Assembly (NCBI RefSeq): GCF_021730435.1
Contig: NZ_JABWGX010000002.1
Coordinates: 62,001 to 126,000, forward strand
Direction: 5' to 3'
Origin: Xanthobacter agilis
Lineage (GTDB): Bacteria; Pseudomonadota; Alphaproteobacteria; Rhizobiales; Xanthobacteraceae
Length of the DNA: 64,000 nucleotides
The notes under the pieces are model-generated. The model saw only the letters and a program-made list of their open reading frames with translations, did not search any database and was not told where the DNA came from. A program made the position numbers and the translations under genes. This document shows positions 9,377 through 17,342 of this stretch, piece after piece. Within the stretch, counting starts at the first letter, position 1, and every line of letters begins with the position of its first letter.

Positions 9377-9886
9377 TCAACCGACCTTGAGGTAAGCGAA
9401 GCCCTTGTTCTGCAAGGCCCCGACCGTCGCCACGCCCGACGGGACGAAGGCGATGTAGGGTGCCGTGCGGGCCTTCTCATGGGGGATCTTGTTGCGCTCG
9501 AAGGTGAAGCTGCACAGATAGACCTTCAGCCCGTTCTTGGAGAGCGCGTCTGTCTTCTCCGCCAGCTGCGGGTCCAGCGTTTCTTTCTCCCATAGGGTGC
9601 CGTCGAGGCTGTCGAGGAAGAATTTCACGCCGCCCGCATGGGCGACCAGCGCGATCTGGATGGCGAAGGGATCGGCGCCGTAGGCCGCATAATGATTGCT
9701 GATGTTGTTGAGGGTCTGGGCGAACCGGTTAGGGTCGCCATAGTCGCAGTGATAGAGGCAGGCGGTGTCCGCCTCCTTGGCGATGTCCTTTGTCTGGAGC
9801 AGGTTTTGTGCGGCCTCCGCGGCCACCGGAAGGGCTCCGGCCAGGGCCATGGTGCCGAGGAAGGCCCGGCGGTCAAAATGCGGCAT
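9377..9886 (-). CDS. DsrE/DsrF-like exported protein in the sox operon
   Basis: A 169-residue protein. Residues 1-25 form a twin-arginine signal (DRRAFLGTMALAGALPVAAEA). The remainder resembles the DsrE/YchN fold: NNISNHYAAYGADPFAIQIALVAHAGGVKFFL and a conserved Cys in LKVYLCSFTF (C125). Two further cysteines lie near the mature N terminus (C43, C47). DsrE-fold proteins often carry sulfane sulfur on the C125-type cysteine, so a periplasmic sulfur carrier serving SoxF or SoxCD is plausible. It has a strong GGAGGAGACG ribosome site before the ATG at 9886 and sits between soxD and soxF in one transcription unit. Its exact role is not established here. Confidence 0.8.
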   Translation of the reverse strand: MPHFDRRAFLGTMALAGALPVAAEAAQNLLQTKDIAKEADTACLYHCDYGDPNRFAQTLNNISNHYAAYGADPFAIQIALVAHAGGVKFFLDSLDGTLWEKETLDPQLAEKTDALSKNGLKVYLCSFTFERNKIPHEKARTAPYIAFVPSGVATVGALQNKGFAYLKVG

Positions 9887-10010
9887 CGTCTCCTCCCACT
9901 TCCAGCGCTTTGCGCGCCTTTGTCTTAAGCTTATCACCCGGCGGCCCACGCGGAACGGATCTTCAACCGGCATCGGTCCGGTGGACACCGGACGTGGCAA
10001 GCCGCGTTCA

Positions 10011-10811
10011 TCATTCCAGATTGCCTTTGGGCGGGTCGGCATCGGGGGTCACGTTCAGGACCTGGGCGCGGGCGGTCACATGCACCGCGCCCGCGCAGTC
10101 GGCCATGCATGGGTCGTTCTTCCAGAACGCCTTTTCAGCGGTCTCGCGGTCGTCGTCGAAGAAATTTGGCTGGTTGGGCAACTCCACCTTGGGGAAATTG
10201 TCCTTCGACAGCACATAGTCTTCCGGCACCAGATCATTGAGGTTCAACAGATAGGCGACGATGGCATAGGTATCGTCCGCCGTCAGCGACTGGTTGTTGC
10301 CGAAGGGCATGGCCCGGCGGACATAATCGAACACCGTCGAGGCATAGGGCCAGAACGAACCGATGGTCTTTTCCGGCCGGTCGGATTGCAGCGTGCCGCG
10401 CCCGCCCGCCAGCACCGGCCAGCGGCCGGCGCCCTCGCCAAACTCGCCATGGCAGGTGGCGCAGTTCTGCAGGAAGAGGTCTTCGCCGCGCCTCACGGAC
10501 CCCGCGCCGGCGGGCAGGCCCTCGCCATCGGGCCGCACATCGATGTTCCAGGCGGCGATCTCCTCCGGCAGGGCCGTGCGGCCGAGGCCGATCACCGGAG
10601 CGGAGGCGGGCGCGGAGGCGGGCGCGGAGGCAGGCGCGGGGCCGGGTGCCGGCACGTTCACCGCCTGCTGAAGCTTGCCCGTCTCCCCCGTCTTCTGCGC
10701 CGCCGTGCCGGGCTCGGCGGGGGCGGCGGGATCGGCGCCGGCGGGCAGCACCGCCAGACCGACGGCGCCCGCCACCGCCACGGCGAGAAGCGCTTCAGCC
10801 GACTTCCACAT
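10011..10811 (-). CDS. soxD: SoxD, sulfur dehydrogenase cytochrome c subunit
   Basis: A 266-residue exported cytochrome. A signal peptide (residues 1-26) is followed by a Pro/Ala linker built from repeated ASAP units (about 56-73) and one class I cytochrome c domain with C117-A-T-C120-H121. The likely Met ligand is in RRAMPFGNN. It accepts electrons from the molybdenum subunit SoxC. The C-terminal tail has a C235-x3-C239 pair instead of a second CxxCH heme site, so it is a one-heme SoxD, unlike the two-heme Paracoccus protein. Its start overlaps the end of soxC by 17 nt, showing translational coupling. The linker DNA is a visible tandem 12-mer at about 10604-10646. Confidence 0.92.
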   Translation of the reverse strand: MWKSAEALLAVAVAGAVGLAVLPAGADPAAPAEPGTAAQKTGETGKLQQAVNVPAPGPAPASAPASAPASAPVIGLGRTALPEEIAAWNIDVRPDGEGLPAGAGSVRRGEDLFLQNCATCHGEFGEGAGRWPVLAGGRGTLQSDRPEKTIGSFWPYASTVFDYVRRAMPFGNNQSLTADDTYAIVAYLLNLNDLVPEDYVLSKDNFPKVELPNQPNFFDDDRETAEKAFWKNDPCMADCAGAVHVTARAQVLNVTPDADPPKGNLE

Positions 10812-12126
10812 TTTCCGTCTCCCCGTTGCCGCGCACCAGCCAGGTCTGGATGCCGTTGTTGTGATAGATGGAATTGGTGCCGCGCACGGCTCTCAGCTCG
10901 GCCTTGGTGGGCTGCACATAGCCGCTGTCGTCCATGGCGCGGGACTGCACCATCAGTTCCTGCCCGGACCAGTCGAAATCGAGATAGAAACGGGTCATGG
11001 CCATCGGCATGGCGGGCCCCTCGATGCGGGCCGTGGTCCAGTTGCGCCCGCCATCCAGCGACACATCCACCCGCCGGATGGTGCCGCGGCCGGACCATGC
11101 GATGCCGGACATCACATTCGGCCCCTTGAGCTTCAGTGGCGCCTGGGGGCTCGGACTCGTCACCACTGATTTCGCATCCATCACGAAGGTGAAGCGGCGG
11201 GAGCGACCGTCCGCCAGAAGGTCGGTGTATTTGGACGTCTCTTCCCGCTGCTGCCACGGCTGGTCGCCCACCTTGAGGCGACGCAGCCATTTGACCCACA
11301 TGTTGCCTTCCCAGCCGGGCACCACGAGCCGCACCGGATAGCCCTGCTCGGGGCGCAGCGCCTCGCCGTTCATGGCGAAGGCGACGAGACAATCCTGCAT
11401 GGCCTTTTCGAGCGGGATGGAGCGGGTCATCACCGCCGCATCCGCCCCCTCGGCCAGCACCCATTTGCCCTTGGGATTGACCCCGGCCATGTCGAGCAGG
11501 GTCTTCAGCGGCACGCCGGTGTAAAAGACGTTGTGGATCATGCCATGGGTGAACTGGCAGCCATTGAGCTGCGCGCCGCGCCACTCCATGCCGGAATTCG
11601 CCGCGCATTCCAGGAAATAGGCCCGGTTCACCCGCCCCGGCATGCGCTTGATGTCCTCCAGGGTGAAGACCAGGGGCCGGTCCACCATGCCGTGGATCAT
11701 CAGCCGGTATTTGTCGGGGTCGATCTCCGCCTCGCCCCCATGGTGGCGCACGAAGCACAGGCCATTGGGCGTGATGACGCCGTCGAGCGCATAGAGCGGG
11801 GTGAAGCTGACCGAGCTTTCATGGCTGGCGGTCAGCCAGTCCACTTCCCGGCGCACCACGTCCTTCTCGAAGACCGAGGGCTTGCCATAGGGGTTGGCGT
11901 TCACCCCCGCGCCCAGCATCTTCGTCCACTCGGGCACCGGCACGATATTGGGGTCCGGGCCGGCTGCCGCGACGGCGCCGCCGAAGGCCGACCCGGCCCC
12001 CGCCGCTGCGGCGCCGGCCCCCATCCCCGCCGCGGCGAGGAAGCGGCGCCGGGAGAGGATGGACCCCGCCCTTCCGGGGGACGCGTGTTCAGGTCCACGG
12101 CTTCCGGACCCGTTCTGTGTGGACAT
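10795..12126 (-). CDS. soxC: SoxC, sulfane dehydrogenase molybdenum subunit
   Basis: A 443-residue sulfite-oxidase-family protein with a twin-arginine signal (SRRRFLAAAGMGAG, about residues 25-38). The molybdopterin-ligating Cys lies in YFLECAANSGMEW. The C-terminal half is the Mo-co dimerisation domain (PQAPLKLKGPNVMSGIAWSG). With SoxD it removes six electrons from the SoxY-bound sulfane, allowing full oxidation of thiosulfate to sulfate without stored sulfur. The ATG at 12126 is preceded on its strand by a SoxR-like operator. It heads the soxC-soxD-dsrE-soxF group. Length and motifs are normal for SoxC. Confidence 0.96.
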   Translation of the reverse strand: MSTQNGSGSRGPEHASPGRAGSILSRRRFLAAAGMGAGAAAAGAGSAFGGAVAAAGPDPNIVPVPEWTKMLGAGVNANPYGKPSVFEKDVVRREVDWLTASHESSVSFTPLYALDGVITPNGLCFVRHHGGEAEIDPDKYRLMIHGMVDRPLVFTLEDIKRMPGRVNRAYFLECAANSGMEWRGAQLNGCQFTHGMIHNVFYTGVPLKTLLDMAGVNPKGKWVLAEGADAAVMTRSIPLEKAMQDCLVAFAMNGEALRPEQGYPVRLVVPGWEGNMWVKWLRRLKVGDQPWQQREETSKYTDLLADGRSRRFTFVMDAKSVVTSPSPQAPLKLKGPNVMSGIAWSGRGTIRRVDVSLDGGRNWTTARIEGPAMPMAMTRFYLDFDWSGQELMVQSRAMDDSGYVQPTKAELRAVRGTNSIYHNNGIQTWLVRGNGETENVEVG

Positions 12127-12149
12127 GCCGTCCTCCCTGATATTCTTTA

Positions 12150-12165
12150 ATTCGCAAGTTTGAAT
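12150..12165. promoter_or_regulatory. ATTC-N8-GAAT operator candidate upstream of soxC
   Basis: The 74-bp gap between soxB and soxC is AT-rich, unlike its surroundings, and contains ATTC (12150-12153), an 8-nt spacer and GAAT (12162-12165). ATTC-N8-GAAT is the half-site arrangement described for SqrR-type sulfide sensors of the ArsR family. A wider ATATTC/GAATAT pairing surrounds it. The site lies 24 bp before the soxC start and implies a separate, SoxR-controlled promoter for soxC-D-dsrE-F. Confidence 0.55.
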
Positions 12166-12200
12166 ATATTGGCGACACCGCGCCGTCGGCGCGCGCGATC

Positions 12201-13895
12201 TCAGGCACCGGTGACTTTCACCGCGCTGTTGGGGGTGACGGTGACGGTCCTGGTGTCGGCGACATAGCGCTCCACCACATCCCAGATGGGCGGGCCTTCC
12301 ACATTCTGCGCCACCGAGGCCCAGCCGGCGACGGTGTAGCTCTTGTCCGCCTCCACCGGCTTTCCGGTCTTCAGGAAGGTGAGGCCGGAAATGCGCTGGC
12401 CGACGCCTTTCGAGACGTCGATGGCGTAGCCGACGCCCCCCACCCGCACCATGTCGCCGCCGCCCTGGAAATAGGGATCGGGGTGGAAGATGTTGTCGGC
12501 CACGTCCTCCAGCACATCCTTGAGCTGCCGGCCGGTCATCGTATTGCGGTAGCAGGCGGGATAGGTAATGGCGGTGGCGTTGGCGATGGCCTCGAACGTG
12601 ATGGGATCGCCCGGCAGCAGGGTTCCACCCCAGCGGAAACCGGGGGAAAGGGCGATCTCGGCGTCGCGCTCCTTCAGCAGCGCGTCGCAGATCATGTCGT
12701 CGAAGGTGCCGTTGAAATTGCCGCGCCGATAGAGAAGGCTGTCGGTGCGCCCCACCTCGCGGGCGAGCGCCGCCGCATAGGGCGCGCGCACCTGCGCCAC
12801 CAGCTTCTCCATCTCCGGATCGGGCGTGATCGCGTCCGAGAACACGGGGATGAGCTGGAACCTGTAGCCGGTGACTTTCCCGTCCTTCGCATCAAGGTCG
12901 AGGCGGGAGATGAACTTGCCGTGGGAGCCGGTGGCCACCAGCAGTGTCTTGCCCACCTCCACCACCGCCGGCATGGCATCATGGGTGTGGCCGGTGAGGA
13001 TCACGTCGATGCCGCTCACGCGGGACGCCATCTTGCGGTCCACGTCGAAACCGTTGTGGGAGAGCACCACCACCGCGTCCGCGCCATCGGCGCGGGCCGC
13101 ATCCACCTGTTTTTGCATATCCTCCTCGCGGATGCCGAATTCCCAATCGGGAATCATCCAGCGCGGATTGGAAATGGGCGTGCGCGGGAAGGCCTGGCCG
13201 ATCACCGCCACCCTGGCCCCGCCCTTCTCGAACATCCTGGCGGCATCGAACACCGGCTCCTGCCATTCGATGGAGCGCACGTTCTGCGCCAGGAAGGCGA
13301 AGGGCGCCGTCTCCTTCAACGCCATCATCCGGTCGGCGCCATAGGTGAATTCCCAATGGCCCACCATGGCGTCGAGGCCCAAGGCGGAGAACACCTTCAC
13401 CATGTCCTCGCCCTTGGTCTGCAAGGCGGACCAGGAGCCTTGCAGGCCGTCACCGCCATCGAGCACCAGCACCTTGTCGGCGCCGCGCTCGGCGCGGATC
13501 GCCTTGACCAGGCGCGCCATGCGGTCGGCGCCGCCCATGCGGCCATAGGCGCGGGCGAGCGCGGTGAAATCCTGCGCTGTCATGGCATAGGCATCGCGGG
13601 TGCCGGGCCTGAGCTTGAAATAGTCGAGGAAAGCACCGTCGGTGAGGTGGGGCGGCAGGCCCCGCGCCGCGCCCACGCCCAGATTGACGGACGGCTCGCG
13701 GAAATAGAGCGGCATCAATTGGGCGTGGATGTCTGTGAGATGGAGAATGGTGAAGGTGCCGGGCGTGCCGAAGCGCAGCAGCTCGGCCTCGGTGAGCTTA
13801 CCGGTGTCCACCGCCTGGGCGAACCCGGCCCCGCCGGCGGCGAGCAGGGAGGCGAGCGCCGTTCCGGCGGCCAGAAAATCGCGTCGTGAGATCAT
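12201..13895 (-). CDS. soxB: SoxB, sulfate thioesterase/thiohydrolase
   Basis: A 564-residue exported metallophosphoesterase-fold enzyme with a 5'-nucleotidase-type C-terminal domain. A twin-arginine signal (ISRRDFLAAGTAL) starts at residue 2. The dimanganese-site motifs are present in order: HLTDIHAQL, LDGGDGLQGS, GHWEFTYG (SoxB-specific form of GNHE), LSHNGFD and TGHTHDA. It hydrolyses the sulfone from SoxY-S-thiosulfonate, releasing sulfate. It follows soxZ by 140 bp on the same strand and is probably cotranscribed with soxYZ. The ATG at 13895 begins the signal peptide directly. Confidence 0.97.
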   Translation of the reverse strand: MISRRDFLAAGTALASLLAAGGAGFAQAVDTGKLTEAELLRFGTPGTFTILHLTDIHAQLMPLYFREPSVNLGVGAARGLPPHLTDGAFLDYFKLRPGTRDAYAMTAQDFTALARAYGRMGGADRMARLVKAIRAERGADKVLVLDGGDGLQGSWSALQTKGEDMVKVFSALGLDAMVGHWEFTYGADRMMALKETAPFAFLAQNVRSIEWQEPVFDAARMFEKGGARVAVIGQAFPRTPISNPRWMIPDWEFGIREEDMQKQVDAARADGADAVVVLSHNGFDVDRKMASRVSGIDVILTGHTHDAMPAVVEVGKTLLVATGSHGKFISRLDLDAKDGKVTGYRFQLIPVFSDAITPDPEMEKLVAQVRAPYAAALAREVGRTDSLLYRRGNFNGTFDDMICDALLKERDAEIALSPGFRWGGTLLPGDPITFEAIANATAITYPACYRNTMTGRQLKDVLEDVADNIFHPDPYFQGGGDMVRVGGVGYAIDVSKGVGQRISGLTFLKTGKPVEADKSYTVAGWASVAQNVEGPPIWDVVERYVADTRTVTVTPNSAVKVTGA

Positions 13896-14035
13896 GGGTG
13901 TCGCGCGTCCCTCAGACAGGGCTCAGGCCCAGGCGAATGGTGGCGAGGCAAGGGCAATCCGCCGCCGGATCGGCGCGCGATCCGGCGTGGGAAACCCTTG
14001 ATCGGTGGAAACAGGCCCAAAGGCGCCCGGCGGCG

Positions 14036-14365
14036 TCAGGCGACGGTGAGCTTGGCGGTGGCCGTCTGCTCGCCGCCCTGGTCGTCCTTCCAGGAGAAGG
14101 TGAACGCGCCGCTTTCCTTCGCCTTGTAGAAAAACGACTGGAACGGATTGGCCGAAATGGAGGGAAACCATTCGGCGGTGAAGAACGGCTTGCCGTTGAA
14201 GGACGCCTGAAACGTATTGATGATGTCGCGCGGCACGCTCTTGCCGGACGCATCCTTGCGCTGGCCGCTCTCCATCTCGTGGGAGATGAGGGTCTTGATC
14301 TCGACGATCTCGCCGGACTTCGCTTGGGCGGGCACACGCACGCGGGGCGTGGACTTGATGGCCAT
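14036..14365 (-). CDS. soxZ: SoxZ, sulfur-carrier complex subunit
   Basis: A 109-residue immunoglobulin-like protein without a signal peptide (MAIKSTPRVRVPAQAKSGEI), consistent with export by riding on SoxY through the twin-arginine pathway. Conserved features include the core RDIINTFQASFNGKPFF and the C-terminal FSWKDDQGGEQTATAKL. It forms a heterodimer with SoxY and docks it to SoxAX, SoxB and SoxCD. It lies 66 bp after soxY on the same strand. Length is typical of SoxZ. Confidence 0.96.
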   Translation of the reverse strand: MAIKSTPRVRVPAQAKSGEIVEIKTLISHEMESGQRKDASGKSVPRDIINTFQASFNGKPFFTAEWFPSISANPFQSFFYKAKESGAFTFSWKDDQGGEQTATAKLTVA

Positions 14366-14431
14366 GGGGTTCCTCCAGATTGTTATCGCGCGGCGGTTTC
14401 CGCTCGCGTCGTCTTGAAACGGCGGGACGGA

Positions 14432-14905
14432 TCAGCCGCCGCAGCCGCCGATGGTGACTTTCACCTGCGCTTTCGCCGAATACAGCGCGCCGCTCGACAT
14501 CTCCGCCACCGCGATCACATTCTGCGTCTGGGCAAGGCGCATGCGGGTGGAGGCGGAGGCCTTTCCGCTCTCGGGCGTGAAATGATAGGTGACCACCTGC
14601 GGCAAAGGATTGCCGTCGGCGAACACATGCACCGATCTGACGAAGTCCGTTTCGCTCATCGGGCTTTCCACATCGATATTGATGGGCACCACCAGACCAT
14701 TTTCCGCGATCTCCGGCAGATCAAGCTTGATCTTGCCCTCGCCCATGGTCTTGCCGCCGAACAGGGCCTTCATCTCGTCCGCCACCTGGGCCTCGGTGGC
14801 GCGGCTCAGGCGCGGGGCGAGCACGGCGGCGAGCGCCGCGACACCCGCCATCTGGAGCGCCCGGCGGCGGCTGGGCACACGGGTGGCGTCGTGGTGAAAG
14901 GTCAT
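14432..14905 (-). CDS. soxY: SoxY, sulfur-carrier protein with GGCGG tail
   Basis: A 157-residue protein whose C terminus reads VTIGGCGG, the flexible arm whose cysteine (C155) carries the sulfur substrate through the Sox cycle. A twin-arginine-type leader (SRRRALQMAGVAALAAVLAP) lies at residues about 12-30. GGGGAGGAGACGC before the ATG at 14905 is a strong ribosome site and sets the start. It is the first gene of the soxY-soxZ-soxB unit and is divergent from soxA across a 251-bp AT-rich control region. Confidence 0.97.
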   Translation of the reverse strand: MTFHHDATRVPSRRRALQMAGVAALAAVLAPRLSRATEAQVADEMKALFGGKTMGEGKIKLDLPEIAENGLVVPINIDVESPMSETDFVRSVHVFADGNPLPQVVTYHFTPESGKASASTRMRLAQTQNVIAVAEMSSGALYSAKAQVKVTIGGCGG

Positions 14906-15156
14906 GCGTCTCCTCCCCAACGACCCGGATTACGGGCCATAAGCTATTATTTTGATTGTTTGATTCATCCGGCGCGTTTTCTCTCGCCGGCGATCAATTC
15001 ACATATTGTGATATCGATTTTTTTGAATGTAAAGTAGCTCCTATCCGCCGATCGAACATTCCTATCATGCTCGATCCGGCGGCTCGGACGGCCCATCGCG
15101 TCAAGGACCTCGCCAGCAGGTCCGCAGGTCGGCCCCGCCAGTATCCGGGAGGAGAC
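14906..15156. promoter_or_regulatory. divergent soxY/soxA control region
   Basis: This 251-bp gap holds the promoters of soxYZB (leftward) and soxAX (rightward). Its middle (about 14940-15035) is far more AT-rich than the flanks. It contains the dyad TCACA-TAT-TGTGA (14999-15011), an ATTC half-site at 14997-15000, and a GAAT at 15024-15027 that follows a T run. These fit an ArsR-type SoxR binding region, but no perfect ATTC-N8-GAAT is present. No coding sequence is seen. Confidence 0.5.
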
Positions 15157-15987
15157 ATGCGACCCAAAATCCGGTTTCGCGCAGCCTTGTGTGCGCTCGC
15201 GCTCGTATTGGCGCCGCTGACCTGTGCCAGCGCCCAGGACGATGCAAGCGAGAAGGAGATCGAGCGCTATCGCGCCATGATCAACGACCCCATGGCCAAT
15301 CCCGGCTACCTCGCGGTGGACCGGGGCGAAGCGCTGTGGGCCGAGCCCAGGGGCGCCAGGAAGGTCTCGCTCGAAACCTGTGACCTCGGACAGGGGCCGG
15401 GCCGGCTGGAGGGCGCCTATGCCACGCTCCCGCGCTATTTCGCCGACGCCGACCAGGTGATGGACCTGGAGCAGCGCCTCATCTGGTGCATGGAGAAGCT
15501 CCAGGGCCTCGACACCAAACCCATCGTCGCCAAGCCCTTTTCCGGGCCGGGGCGCGGCTCTGACATGGAGGATCTTGTCGCCTTCATCGCCAACAGGTCC
15601 AACGGCATGAAGATCGCGACCCCGCTCGCCCATCCCAAGGAGAAGGAGGCCTACGCACTGGGCGAGGCGCTGTTCTTCCGCCGCGCGTCCATCAATGACT
15701 TTTCCTGCTCCACCTGCCATGCGGACGCCGGCAAGCGCATTCGGCTGCAGGCGCTGCCGCAGCTCGACAAGCCGGGCAAGGACGCCCAGGACACCATGAG
15801 TTCCTGGCCGACCTACCGCGTCTCCCAAAGCGCGCTGCGCACCATGCAGCACCGTTTGTGGGACTGCTATCGCCAGATGCGCATGCCCCCGCCCGACTAC
15901 GGATCGGAAGTGGTCACCGCCCTCACCGTGTTCCTGAACACCCAGGCGGCGGGCGGAACGATCAACGTGCCATCCATCAAGCGCTGA
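15157..15987 (+). CDS. soxA: SoxA, L-cysteine S-thiosulfotransferase diheme-family subunit (monoheme form)
   Basis: A 276-residue exported cytochrome with a Sec signal ending near ASAQ (residue 27). The heme motif is C184-S-T-C187-H188. The catalytic cysteine is C237 in [12 protein letters not shown], the persulfide heme ligand that joins thiosulfate to SoxY. The N-terminal half has C75 and C111 instead of a CxxCH motif, probably a disulfide, so this is the one-heme SoxA type. GGGAGGAGAC precedes the ATG at 15157. It is followed by soxX after 12 nt, and the two subunits form the SoxAX complex. Confidence 0.95.
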   Translation: MRPKIRFRAALCALALVLAPLTCASAQDDASEKEIERYRAMINDPMANPGYLAVDRGEALWAEPRGARKVSLETCDLGQGPGRLEGAYATLPRYFADADQVMDLEQRLIWCMEKLQGLDTKPIVAKPFSGPGRGSDMEDLVAFIANRSNGMKIATPLAHPKEKEAYALGEALFFRRASINDFSCSTCHADAGKRIRLQALPQLDKPGKDAQDTMSSWPTYRVSQSALRTMQHRLWDCYRQMRMPPPDYGSEVVTALTVFLNTQAAGGTINVPSIKR

Positions 15988-15999
15988 GGGAGGAGAGCC

Positions 16000-16614
16000 A
16001 TGAAAACCCTTGTCATCGCAGCGGCCCTGCTCGCACCCGGCGCGGCGCTGGCGCAGCAGATCCCGCCGGCGCCGCCGCAGGTGGTGGATACGGCCGTGAA
16101 AGCGAGTTTCACCAAGCTGCCCGAGGGCTGGGGCGCGCGCCTCATCCCCGACGAAACCCTGCTGGTCTGCTCGCAGACGCGGAACCAGCCCTCGCCGCAA
16201 CAAGCGCAGGCCATCATGGCCCGCGAGGCGAAGACGGTGACCTATCCGCAAGGCCGCATCATCGGCGACTGGAAGGCGGGCGAGAAGGTGGCGCAGAACG
16301 GGCGTGGCGGCCAGTTCTCCGACCCACCCGGCACGGTGAGCGGCGGCAATTGCTATGCCTGCCATCAGATGGACCCCAGGGAAGTGAGCTACGGCACGCT
16401 GGGGCCAAGCCTTGCCCGTTATGGCGCCGACCGCAAGTTCGCGCCCGAGGATGCCAGGGCCGCCTTCGCCAAGGTCTACAACGCCCAGGCGGTGTTTGCC
16501 TGCTCGTCCATGCCCCGCTTCGGGCACAACGGGGTGCTGAGCGAACAGCAGATCGCCGACGTGGTGGCCTATCTGTTCGATCCGCAATCACCGGTGAACC
16601 GGCCGGTGAAATAG
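16000..16614 (+). CDS. soxX: SoxX, cytochrome c subunit of SoxAX
   Basis: A 204-residue exported monoheme cytochrome c. The signal peptide covers residues 1-18 (MKTLVIAAALLAPGAALA). The heme site is C118-Y-A-C121-H122, with the Met ligand probably M171 in CSSMPRFG. It receives electrons released when SoxA forms the S-S bond on SoxY. The ribosome site GGGAGGAGAGCC sits just before the ATG at 16000, which follows the soxA stop. A clear intrinsic terminator ends the soxA-soxX unit 35 bp downstream. Length and motif spacing are normal. Confidence 0.95.
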   Translation: MKTLVIAAALLAPGAALAQQIPPAPPQVVDTAVKASFTKLPEGWGARLIPDETLLVCSQTRNQPSPQQAQAIMAREAKTVTYPQGRIIGDWKAGEKVAQNGRGGQFSDPPGTVSGGNCYACHQMDPREVSYGTLGPSLARYGADRKFAPEDARAAFAKVYNAQAVFACSSMPRFGHNGVLSEQQIADVVAYLFDPQSPVNRPVK

Positions 16615-16648
16615 GGCCGCGCCGTCCTCTGAGCGTGGTTGACCTTCA

Positions 16649-16680
16649 CGGCCCCGCAGATACGCGGGGCCGCCTTTTTG
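16649..16680 (+). terminator. intrinsic terminator after soxAX
   Basis: CGGCCCCGC (16649-16657) pairs with GCGGGGCCG (16664-16672) around a short loop and is followed by a run of five T. It lies between soxX and the convergent soxW and should stop rightward soxAX transcription. Confidence 0.8.
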
Positions 16681-16682
16681 TT

Positions 16683-17261
16683 TCAGCCGCGCTTGTCGGC
16701 CGCGCGCGCCAGATAGGCGTCGAAGGTGCCGCTCGCATAGGCGCCCTCCGCCACGTAGCGGAACATGGCGGAAAACTCCCCACGGGGCAGAAGGCCCGGC
16801 AGGCGCGCCACTTCCTTCGCCCGGCCGTCCTCCAAGGCGAAGAACTGGAAGGTGGGCGTGGCGCGGATGCGCGCCTTCTGGCCGAACGCCTTCTCGCTGA
16901 GGCGCGCACCCTCGAAATCCGTCACCTGCCGCGCCCCGAACAGGTCGAGATGGACGATGTCGAACGCCGCGCGGATAGGGTCGGCGATGGCGGGATCGGC
17001 GAAATAGACCGTGTGCAATTCCCGGCAATAGGAACAGCCGCGCTGGCTCCATTGCAGGGCGAAATGGCGGCCGCTCCTGGTGGCGGTCGCAAGATCCTCG
17101 CCCAGATCCAGGAAGCTTTCCACATACCAATCCTGGGTATAGAGCCCGTCGTCGCCGAGGCGGGGCGCGGCGCTGGCGGTGCCCTCGGCCATGGCGAGTG
17201 TGGCAAGGCTGGCCGCGCCGCGGAACAGACCCCTCCGGGTGATGGGCAATGAGGGCCGCAT
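16683..17261 (-). CDS. soxW: SoxW, periplasmic thioredoxin
   Basis: A 192-residue thioredoxin-fold protein with an export leader (ITRRGLFRGAASLATLAMA, residues 7-25; twin-arginine-like) and the active site C76-S-Y-C79 in WSQRGCSYCREL. The cis-Pro loop is IRATPTFQF. In sox clusters SoxW takes electrons from the membrane protein SoxV and keeps SoxY or other Sox thiols reduced. It lies downstream of soxV on the same strand with an 81-bp gap, and converges on soxX. The ATG at 17261 begins the leader. Confidence 0.9.
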   Translation of the reverse strand: MRPSLPITRRGLFRGAASLATLAMAEGTASAAPRLGDDGLYTQDWYVESFLDLGEDLATATRSGRHFALQWSQRGCSYCRELHTVYFADPAIADPIRAAFDIVHLDLFGARQVTDFEGARLSEKAFGQKARIRATPTFQFFALEDGRAKEVARLPGLLPRGEFSAMFRYVAEGAYASGTFDAYLARAADKRG

Positions 17262-17342
17262 GATCCAGTCTCCGCTGTCGCGCCGCCGCCGAGTCCGATC
17301 GCCAGTGGCGCCAAAAAATTCCCATGGCGCCAGGCGCCGGCT

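Noticed and set aside
14941-15035. ATTC-N8-GAAT search in the soxY-soxA gap
   Set aside because: Only half-sites and an unrelated TCACA/TGTGA dyad were found, so the whole gap is listed as a control region rather than as a defined operator.
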